A stretch of 10,747 nt of DNA. It comes from CAADGU01 sp964581605 (GTDB lineage Bacteria > Chloroflexota > Anaerolineae > Promineifilales > Promineifilaceae). The stretch is from assembly GCA_964581605.1 (NCBI GenBank), contig CAZOPF010000149.1, forward strand, positions 1 through 10,747, read 5' to 3'. Every line of letters begins with the position of its first letter. The first letter of the stretch is position 1. Below are positions 6,266 through 10,747 of this stretch, one piece after another. Below the pieces are notes generated by a model. That model made no database searches and was not told the origin of the DNA. It saw only the letters and a list, made by a program, of their open reading frames with translations. A program made the translations under genes and the position numbers.

Positions 6266-7072
6266 ATGACCATGATAAAAAAAGTTACCGCTCTCATTTT
6301 CTTCCTCGCCAGCGTCTGGGCCGGGCTGCACCTGCTTTTCCGCGAGAAGGGGCGCACGGCCAAACCGGCCATCATCGCCCACCGGGGGGCGGCGGGGCTG
6401 GCCCCGGAAAACAGCCTGGCGGCCATTCGCCTGGGCCTGGCCCACCATGCGCCGTACATTGAAATTGATGTGCAGCGGTCGGCCGATGGGGTGTTGGTGG
6501 TGATTCACGATGAGACCGTGGACCGCACCAGCAACGGCACGGGGGCGGTGCGCGACCTGTCGTGGGCGGCGTTGAGCCGGTTGGATGCCGGCGCTTACGT
6601 CGCCCCCCGTTTTGCCGGGGAACCCGTTCCCACACTTGACGCGGTGCTGCGTTACTTGCAAGATAAACCGGCTGCGCTGGTGCTTGAGATCAAAGACCCC
6701 CATTTTTATCCGGGCATCAATGAACAAATCATATCTTTGCTGGCAACATACCAGATGGAGGATAGGGTAGTGGTCATTTCGTTTGCGCACGCCACGCTGG
6801 TTGCTTTTCATCGCCTGGCGCCCACTATTGCCATTGGTCTGGCCTGCACCCGACCCTGGCCCATTCCCCACATCGCCGCCGGGCAAACGGTGGACGTATT
6901 TTGGCCGGGCGTGTTGGTGGACCCGACGTTTGTGCGCCGGATGCACTGGCGTGGCTACCGGGTGTGGGTGTGGACGGTCAATACGCCGTTTCTAATGCGG
7001 GGGCTGCGTTGGTTGGGAGTTGATGGCATCACCACCGATCACCCGGAGCGGGTGGAGCGCCTGTTTGCCTGA
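6266..7072 (+). CDS. Membrane-anchored glycerophosphodiester phosphodiesterase (UgpQ/GDPD family)
   Basis: The 268-residue product has an N-terminal hydrophobic anchor or uncleaved signal (about 7-24) followed by a full GDPD barrel. Catalytic motifs are IIAHRGAAGLAPENS (37-50; His39, Arg40), IEIDV (65-69; Glu66, Asp68), VIHDETVDRTSNGTG (79-93; His81), LEIKDP (140-145; Glu141) and the late strand VWVWTVN. These enzymes cut glycerophosphodiesters to glycerol-3-phosphate and an alcohol, using a divalent metal. The anchor suggests action at the outer face of the membrane, where products would be available to the transporter. It follows the ATPase by 42 bases, a gap filled by heptamer repeats, with no terminator or own promoter visible, so it probably belongs to the same operon. 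The start is uncertain: ATG 6266 or ATG 6272, both without a ribosome-binding site. Confidence 0.92.
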   Translation: MTMIKKVTALIFFLASVWAGLHLLFREKGRTAKPAIIAHRGAAGLAPENSLAAIRLGLAHHAPYIEIDVQRSADGVLVVIHDETVDRTSNGTGAVRDLSWAALSRLDAGAYVAPRFAGEPVPTLDAVLRYLQDKPAALVLEIKDPHFYPGINEQIISLLATYQMEDRVVVISFAHATLVAFHRLAPTIAIGLACTRPWPIPHIAAGQTVDVFWPGVLVDPTFVRRMHWRGYRVWVWTVNTPFLMRGLRWLGVDGITTDHPERVERLFA

Positions 7073-7086
7073 GCTACTTTTGTTTA

Positions 7087-7345
7087 CGGCCGTCACGTCA
7101 ATTTCGCTATCAACCCGGAGGCGAACTGAGAACACCTGGCAGTAGACGCCAAAGGCATCGCCTGGGTGCGTAACTTTCGGCCATACTGCCCTACGCCGAT
7201 GGCGGCCGTTACCTCAACGCCCCCGGGGGGCGATGCCATGATGCGTGCTGCTTTTGCCACCAAATATGACAGGCTGGCGGCCCTGAAACGGAAATACGAC
7301 CCGACGAATTTGTTTAGCTTGAATCAGAATATCAAGCCGGGTTGA
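7087..7345 (+). pseudogene. Decayed 3' end of a BBE-type FAD-linked oxidase
   Basis: Ending at a TGA (7343-7345), the frame reads AAFATKYDRLAALKRKYDP then TNLFSLNQNIKPG. This is the hallmark C-terminus of berberine-bridge-like FAD oxidoreductases (LKRKYDPxNLFxxNQNI), where it closes over the flavin. Upstream in the same frame come an in-frame TGA (7124-7126), then GIAWVRNFRPY. The segment PYADGGRYLNAPGG, also typical, is readable only in the neighbouring frame (about 7187-7230), so at least two compensating frameshifts have occurred. Nothing of the FAD-binding N-terminal domain (normally some 350 residues more) remains; the similarity stops next to an ACGGCCGT octamer at 7086-7093. This is a truncated, non-functional relic. 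Confidence 0.8.
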
Positions 7346-7348
7346 TCT

Positions 7349-7390
7349 GGTAATCCCTAATCGGTAATTCGTAACCGGTAATCGGTGGTG
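7349..7390. repeat. Degenerate heptamer array
   Basis: The stretch divides into consecutive 7-base units GGTAATC, CCTAATC, GGTAATT, CGTAACC, GGTAATC, GGTGGTG from 7349 to 7390. It begins three bases after the stop of the oxidase relic. The pattern NNTAANN resembles the arrays at 6238-6265 and 10516-10568 in period but not in sequence. Confidence 0.75.
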
Positions 7391-7426
7391 TAGAACGCGC
7401 CTCCAACTACCGAGTCTTATGTTATT

Positions 7427-7435
7427 TGCTATAGT
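7427..7435 (+). promoter_or_regulatory. Extended -10 promoter before the antitoxin-like gene
   Basis: TG-C-TATAGT (7427-7435) matches the extended -10 at 1333-1341. Transcription would start near 7442, leaving about six bases before the ATG at 7448. No -35 is evident. Confidence 0.45.
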
Positions 7436-7447
7436 GCTCTCGGGGAA

Positions 7448-7917
7448 ATGACATGGATAAGCCAAAAGTTGTATAAAGAAGCAGGGCCACAATACCAGGC
7501 ACTCCTGGATAATCTCAATCAACCTGTCATTTTGGAGCAAGAGGGTGAGCAGGTGGCCGTTTTAATGAGTCTGGCCGAATATGAAACGATGATGGCTGCC
7601 GGACAATCGCTTTCTGCTGTTTTCAGGCCCGGCGTGCAGCAGATAAGGTCGTGCTACAAGACCTGGTTGGTTGCGCTTTGAGCAGTGGTGAACCCTTCTT
7701 TGCGCCCACGCCGTAACCCCACTGGCGGGTGCCTGATTGTTACGTAGATGGTACGTTGTTGGCAATTGTGCCCGTAGACGCTCGCTCTGGCCTTGTTTTC
7801 TTCACCAGTGAGGAGCGAGATGCCCTGTTAGCCCAATCTGGTTGGGGAAGTTCAGGCAGAACGCAGGGAAGGGATACGGCCGTGACCTCTAACGCCCTTG
7901 TGCCCCATTGGCTCTAA
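7448..7917 (+). pseudogene. Phd/YefM-like antitoxin gene with C-terminal extension, frameshifted
   Basis: From ATG 7448 the frame encodes an antitoxin-like N-terminal domain: KLYKEAGPQYQALLDNLNQP, VILEQEGEQVAVLMSLAEYETMMAA. It runs to a TGA at 7679-7681 (77 residues), but after about 7623 its composition turns unnatural. In the +2 frame from 7624 a coherent sequence continues: QARRAADKVVLQDLVGCAL, SSGEPFFAPTP, an ochre stop (7714-7716), then PHWRVPDCYVDGTLLAIVPVDAR, SGLVFFTSEERDALLAQ to TAA 7915-7917. The parts join into one plausible protein of about 155 residues broken by one frameshift and one nonsense codon. The 77-residue N-terminal piece alone could still be made. No toxin partner is next to it. 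The pseudogene reading is inference from frame continuity; the antitoxin-like fold is fairly clear. Confidence 0.6.
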
Positions 7918-7946
7918 TCGGGCATAATGGTCGGAAAAGTTCGTAG

Positions 7947-7988
7947 TAGCCGTTGCAACGGCGGCCGCCGGCGATGAATCGCTGGCTA
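7947..7988. repeat. Cluster of three adjacent palindromes (REP-like element)
   Basis: A perfect 14-base palindrome GCCGTTGCAACGGC (7949-7962) overlaps a 12-base palindrome CGGCGGCCGCCG (7959-7970), followed directly by GCGAT-GA-ATCGC (7971-7982). An outer pair TAGCC (7947-7951) and GGCTA (7984-7988) encloses them. It lies between the antitoxin relic and the HD hydrolase gene. There is no T-tract, so it is not an intrinsic terminator. The arrangement resembles the hairpins inside the 10574-10731 element. Confidence 0.75.
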
Positions 7989-8010
7989 CAAACGGTGAGG
8001 AGAAATAGGT

Positions 8011-8559
8011 ATGAAAGTCACGGCCGTTACCCAAACCCTGCTCCACGCCAACCAGCTCAAGCGCACCGCCCGCACCGGTTGGGGGCAGCGCGGCGTGTCA
8101 GACGCCGAAAATGTGGCCGCGCACAGCTTTGGCGTGGTGTTTACGGCGTTCACCCTGGCGCAACTGGTGGATGAACCGATTGATTTGGGTAAACTGCTGG
8201 CGCTGGCGGCACTGCACGATCTTCCCGAAGCCCTGACCACCGACATTCCCACCCCTGCCTGGCGCTACCTGCCGCCCGGCATTAAAACGAATGTGGAGTG
8301 GAGCGCGATGACGGCGATAGTGGCTGGAACCCCGTTTGCAACTGGCTGGCTGGGCTTGTGGGAAGAGCTACAGGCCAACGAAACGGCCGAAGCCCGCCTG
8401 GTGCATGATGCCGACAAGTTGGAGATGCTGCTGCAAGCCTGGGTCTACGAACAACAAACCGGCAACCGCTTCCTGTCCGAATTCTGGGCCACCCCACCCA
8501 CCTTCCACTTCCCCCAAGCACAAGGGATTTATGAGGAGATCAGGGGGCTGAGAGATTAG
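8011..8559 (+). CDS. HD domain phosphohydrolase, YfbR/HDDC2-like
   Basis: The 182-residue product has the motif series of HD-domain nucleotide phosphohydrolases: RTGWGQRGV then ENVAAHSFGV (His38), ALHDLPEALTTDIPTP (His69-Asp70, Glu73, Asp78) and RLVHDADKLEMLLQAW (Asp133/Asp135). Relatives such as YfbR remove phosphate from deoxynucleoside 5'-monophosphates in a metal-dependent reaction. The length (about 180-200) fits this subfamily, and the EAR...DADKLEM block is its signature. Substrate specificity is not provable here. ATG 8011 has GAGGAGA (7997-8003) at 7 bases, the best ribosome-binding site in this half of the window. An ACGGCCGT octamer lies at codons 4-6. The stop falls inside an 8-bp repeat array (8553 onward). 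Confidence 0.88.
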   Translation: MKVTAVTQTLLHANQLKRTARTGWGQRGVSDAENVAAHSFGVVFTAFTLAQLVDEPIDLGKLLALAALHDLPEALTTDIPTPAWRYLPPGIKTNVEWSAMTAIVAGTPFATGWLGLWEELQANETAEARLVHDADKLEMLLQAWVYEQQTGNRFLSEFWATPPTFHFPQAQGIYEEIRGLRD

Positions 8560-8627
8560 GAGATTAAGAGATCACCCCAACACCTGAACACCCAAACACT
8601 CAAACACCCAAACACTTGAACACTTCC
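8553..8627. repeat. Two consecutive octamer arrays
   Basis: AGATTAGG, AGATTAAG, AGATCACC (8553-8576) form a three-unit 8-bp array that includes the HD gene stop codon (8557-8559). It is followed from 8580 by six units of pattern ACACNNNN (ACACCTGA, ACACCCAA, ACACTCAA, ACACCCAA, ACACTTGA, ACACTTCC) and a run of nine C (8626-8634). The array fills the whole gap before the DUF192 promoter. Confidence 0.85.
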
Positions 8628-8644
8628 CCCCCCCTCACTATACT
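8616..8644 (+). promoter_or_regulatory. Promoter of the DUF192 gene, -35 built from the octamer array
   Basis: TTGAAC (8616-8621) and TATACT (8639-8644) are spaced by 17 bases, with the start codon at 8653, eight bases past the -10. The predicted transcript is leaderless or nearly so. The -35 lies inside the fifth to sixth units of the ACAC octamer array, and the spacer contains the C run. Confidence 0.65.
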
Positions 8645-8652
8645 TCCGCCCG

Positions 8653-9024
8653 ATGAAAGCAAGAAATATCCTGCATGTAGAAAGCGGCCGGGTACTCATT
8701 CCGGCGGCAAAGTGGTGTGACAATTTCCTCAGCAACCTGCGCGGCTTCACCTTCCGACGGCATTTGGGCCAGAGTGATGGGCTGGTATTGGTTTACAAAG
8801 CCGACAGCAAAGTGAACACCGCGATCCATATGTTTTTTGTCTTCTTTGATCTGGGCGTGATCTGGGTAAATGATGCGGGCGAAGTGGTGGGCATAGTGCT
8901 GGCCAAACCGTGGCGGCCGTCTTATGTGCCCCCCGCTCCGGCCCGTTATGTTATTGAAGGCCACCCGGACATCCTGGCCCAGGTGCAGGTGGGGGATCAT
9001 ATCCAGTTCCAGGTATGCGACTAA
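8653..9024 (+). CDS. DUF192 family protein
   Basis: The 123-residue product shows the DUF192 signature: LRGFTFRRHL (29-38, the usual GLMFR position), the block NTAIHMFFVFFDLGVIWVND (55-74), AKPWRPSYVPPAPARYVIE (84-102) and a closing VGDHIQF (113-119). DUF192 proteins are small beta-rich domains of unknown function, often secreted or next to cell-envelope genes. This copy has no signal peptide. ATG 8653 is the only suitable start and sits directly after a strong promoter without a Shine-Dalgarno sequence. The stop TAA (9022-9024) overlaps the following gene if that starts at 9015, which suggests co-expression with the secreted peptidase. Function remains unknown. Confidence 0.88.
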   Translation: MKARNILHVESGRVLIPAAKWCDNFLSNLRGFTFRRHLGQSDGLVLVYKADSKVNTAIHMFFVFFDLGVIWVNDAGEVVGIVLAKPWRPSYVPPAPARYVIEGHPDILAQVQVGDHIQFQVCD

Positions 9025-10520
9025 CCATGAATATGTTTGATAAAACCGCAAAGGGCGCGAAGAACGCAAAGGTTTTTTTTCTGCGCCTACTTCGGCTTTG
9101 CTCAGTACAAGTCTGCGTCTCTGCGTTAATCATTGTCTTTGGCTTCGTACTACCAATTGCTGTTTGGGCGCAGGATGTCACTCCCACCCCGCCACCGGCT
9201 GAAGGGCCTGTTATCCCTCTGGTGCATACCGTTCAGGAAGGAGAAAACCTGACCATCATCGCCAATACCTACGGTATCACGGTGGAGGATTTGTTGGCGG
9301 TGAACAATTTGAGCAATGCGGACGCTCTGGCTATCGGCCAGCAGTTGATCATTCCCGGCGGCGAGGGGAAAGCGGTGGTGACAGCGTATACGGTGCAGGC
9401 AGGAGATACGCTGGCGCATGTTGCTGCCCTTTTCAATACCACACCAGACGAGATTATGGCGACAAACAAGCTGCTCAACCGGATGATGCCGCTGCCTTTT
9501 GGGCAGACATTGACGGTGGTCAGCCGCACCGGGTCGGCACAGCCCCAGCCGGTAACAGGTACGCCGCACGTGGTGGCGGCCGGGGAATCCCTGCCGATGA
9601 TTGCCGCGCAATACAATTTTGCGCCGGTTGAAATTGCCGCTGCCAATGGGCTGGCTTATCCTTATTATCTGTTTCCCGGTCAGCGTTTGCGGATTCCGGG
9701 CACGGCCGTTTACCAATCTCTCCCCGGTGAATGGGTGCAGGTGCGGATACGGCCGTCCGCCTTCCAACAGGGCAGTACCGTCTCCATTTATGTGCAAAAT
9801 TTGCTGGATGGTACACCCAATGGCAGCCTGGCCGGGCAGCCGCTCCGCTTCTTTCCCTATGACGAGGGGTATGTGGCACTGGCGGGCATTGACGCCTTCA
9901 CTGAACCCGGTGTGTACACCTTACAACTGGCCGGTTCCGGCAGCCAGCCCTGGACGCCCTTCCAACAAGAGATGCCCATTGCCTCCTCTGGTTTTGGCAC
10001 ACAGCAAATCACCGTGACAGAAGAGTTGAGCGGCCTGTTAGACCCCCAAATACGCCAGCAGGAAGATGCCTTTCTGTCTTCCATCTACAACCAGACGGCC
10101 GATACGCCAGCCTGGGAAGGGCTGTTCCAATATCCGGTGACCACAACCATTTTGACGGCCGGTTATGGTGACGGCCGTTCCTACAACGGCGGCCCCATCG
10201 AGATTTACCATACCGGCGTGGATTTTGCCGGGGGCATTGGCACCCCCATTCTGGCCCCGGCCAACGGCGTGGTCGTCTTTGCCGCCCCGCTGGAACTGCG
10301 CGGCAACACCATTATCATCGATCATGGGCTGGGAGTGATGACCGCCTATTTTCACCTGTCAGAGATGTTTGTAACGCCCGGCACGGCCGTGACCACCGGG
10401 CAGATGATTGGCGCCGGCGGCTCCACCGGCCTCTCCACCGGCCCCCACCTGCATTGGGATGTGCGCGTCAACGGCGTGCCGGTCAATCCGGTGCAGTGGG
10501 TGGAGATGGCATTCCCGTGA
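9015..10520 (+). CDS. Secreted LysM-repeat M23 family metallopeptidase
   Basis: The product (501 residues from ATG 9015; ATG 9027 or 9033 are alternatives, none with a clear ribosome-binding site) has a signal peptide ending at VWAQ (about 50-53). Three LysM peptidoglycan-binding repeats follow: HTVQEGENLTIIANTYGI (from 71), YTVQAGDTLAHVAALF (from 125), HVVAAGESLPMIAAQYNF (from 185). Then comes a beta-rich linker domain (235-345) and a C-terminal LytM/M23 domain. The Zn2+ site is complete: HTGVD (His399, Asp403), His447 in YFHLS, and GPHLHW (His478, His480). It should cut cell-wall peptide cross-links or activate amidases at the cell surface, in growth or division. Residues 10-36 before the hydrophobic core are encoded by repeat DNA (see 9045-9129), an unusual leader. 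Confidence 0.93.
   Translation: MRLTMNMFDKTAKGAKNAKVFFLRLLRLCSVQVCVSALIIVFGFVLPIAVWAQDVTPTPPPAEGPVIPLVHTVQEGENLTIIANTYGITVEDLLAVNNLSNADALAIGQQLIIPGGEGKAVVTAYTVQAGDTLAHVAALFNTTPDEIMATNKLLNRMMPLPFGQTLTVVSRTGSAQPQPVTGTPHVVAAGESLPMIAAQYNFAPVEIAAANGLAYPYYLFPGQRLRIPGTAVYQSLPGEWVQVRIRPSAFQQGSTVSIYVQNLLDGTPNGSLAGQPLRFFPYDEGYVALAGIDAFTEPGVYTLQLAGSGSQPWTPFQQEMPIASSGFGTQQITVTEELSGLLDPQIRQQEDAFLSSIYNQTADTPAWEGLFQYPVTTTILTAGYGDGRSYNGGPIEIYHTGVDFAGGIGTPILAPANGVVVFAAPLELRGNTIIIDHGLGVMTAYFHLSEMFVTPGTAVTTGQMIGAGGSTGLSTGPHLHWDVRVNGVPVNPVQWVEMAFP
9045..9129. repeat. Repeat element inside the 5' coding region of the LysM-M23 gene
   Basis: Three 9-bp units of pattern NNCGCRAAG (9045-9053, 9054-9062, 9063-9071) are followed by a run of eight T (9073-9080) and then by the opposite-strand version GTCTGCGTCTCTGCGTTAA (about 9110-9128). 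The triplets are translated as Thr-Ala-Lys, Gly-Ala-Lys, Asn-Ala-Lys. Elements built from AACGCAGAGACGCAAAG-like units are normally intergenic in such genomes. Confidence 0.75.
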
Positions 10521-10568
10521 TGCGTGAACCGTAAGTAAGCCGTGAACCGTAGGCCGAAGCCCGATTAC
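10516..10568. repeat. Degenerate heptamer array after the LysM-M23 gene
   Basis: Units CGTGATG, CGTGAAC, CGTAAGT (10516-10536), a 4-base break, then CGTGAAC, CGTAGGC, CGAAGCC, CGATTAC (10541-10568). The first unit contains the gene's stop codon. The consensus CGTGANN is the complement of the NNTCACG units at 6238-6265, so the two arrays are related. The array runs into the left flank of the MITE-like element. Confidence 0.7.
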
Positions 10569-10573
10569 GGATA

Positions 10574-10731
10574 CAGCAATTCTCATTCTGCCGCCATTGC
10601 CTATGAATGAATTCATAGGCTGATACAAAAAACGTGCTAAAGCACGTTATCAGAGCCACCCCCAACGCGCTTTAGCGCGTTTACGTCTGGCAGTGGCGAT
10701 GGTGGCAAACAGTTCAGACTGAGAATTGCTG
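10574..10731. mobile_element. MITE-like element, 158 bp, with 17-bp terminal inverted repeats and 9-bp flanking direct repeats
   Basis: The left end CAGCAATTCTCATTCTG (10574-10590) and the complement of the right end (10715-10731) match at 16 of 17 bases. TTACGGATA occurs immediately outside both ends (10565-10573 and 10732-10740), as a target-site duplication would. Inside are three hairpins: GCCTATGAAT-GA-ATTCATAGGC (10599-10620), AACGTGCT-AA-AGCACGTT (10631-10648) and AACGCGCT-TT-AGCGCGTT (10664-10681). The second, read on the minus strand, is followed by a T run and could stop transcription coming from the right. There is no coding capacity, so mobility would need a transposase elsewhere. 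Confidence 0.72.
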
Positions 10732-10747
10732 TTACGGATAATGGGTA

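Larger units (their letters stand above)
704..10390. repeat. Dispersed palindromic octamer ACGGCCGT, 18 copies
   Basis: Copies start at 704, 1007, 1905, 2138, 2155, 3070, 3712, 5213, 5950, 5978, 6051, 7086, 7876, 8020, 9702, 9749, 10171 and 10383. They occur in genes of different families, in different reading frames, in an untranslated leader and at a pseudogene edge. A random sequence of this length and GC content would contain fewer than one. Confidence 0.9.

Noticed and set aside
7898..7929. Promoter TTGTGC/CATAAT for the HD hydrolase gene
   Set aside because: The spacing is 20 bases and the boxes are weak; not distinguishable from chance.
8580..8627. Possible CRISPR-like array
   Set aside because: Units are 8 bp without unique spacers, and no cas gene is near; it is a simple degenerate tandem repeat.
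8951..9187. Minus-strand frame containing KKTFAFFAPFAVL
   Set aside because: This is the well-known spurious translation of the CGCAAAG-type intergenic repeat and overlaps two better genes.
10631..10681. Hairpins read as a terminator for the LysM-M23 gene
   Set aside because: Neither hairpin is followed by a T run on the plus strand, and both lie inside the MITE-like element; only the minus-strand reading of the first has a T run.

Overview
The window looks like bacterial chromosome from an uncultured Chloroflexota lineage (Anaerolineae/Caldilineae/Ardenticatenia type). This placement is inference. It rests on GC-rich, tightly packed genes of families common there (Uma2, CpXC, DUF192, LysM-M23, HD hydrolase), terminators of the ACCTGACAGGT/ACCCTGAGGG type, very short or absent 5' leaders, and gene junctions filled with short degenerate repeats. 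No rRNA, tRNA, CRISPR array or intact transposase gene was seen.

Layout. 1-1244 (minus strand): the 5' part of a CpXC zinc-finger-like protein, which runs off the left edge, then a VapC-type PIN toxin with its Phd/YefM antitoxin (ATGA overlap). 1348-2025 (plus): a Uma2 endonuclease-fold gene with its own terminator. 2073-7072 (plus): the core of the window. It is a binding-protein-dependent ABC transporter (lipoprotein, two permeases, ATPase) followed by a membrane-anchored glycerophosphodiester phosphodiesterase. Upstream of the -10 are four TTAACA-like hexamers at an exact 11-bp period, the architecture of a Pho box. The simplest reading is a phosphate-starvation operon that releases and imports phosphate esters or phosphonates. 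7073-7917: two decayed genes, the tail of a BBE-type FAD oxidase and a Phd-like antitoxin with a C-terminal extension. 8011-10520 (plus): a YfbR/HDDC2-like HD hydrolase, a DUF192 protein and a secreted LysM-M23 peptidase. 10521-10747: a heptamer array interrupted by a 158-bp MITE-like element with 17-bp terminal inverted repeats and a 9-bp direct repeat at each end.

Repeats are the second theme. The palindrome ACGGCCGT occurs 18 times, where under one would be expected by chance. Short phased arrays (7, 8, 9 or 10 bp) sit at many gene boundaries. One 9-bp array is read through as coding sequence in the leader of the LysM-M23 protein. The strongest candidates for new biology are the Pho-box transporter/GDPD operon, the ACGGCCGT repeat, the MITE, and the recruitment of intergenic repeat DNA into a signal peptide.
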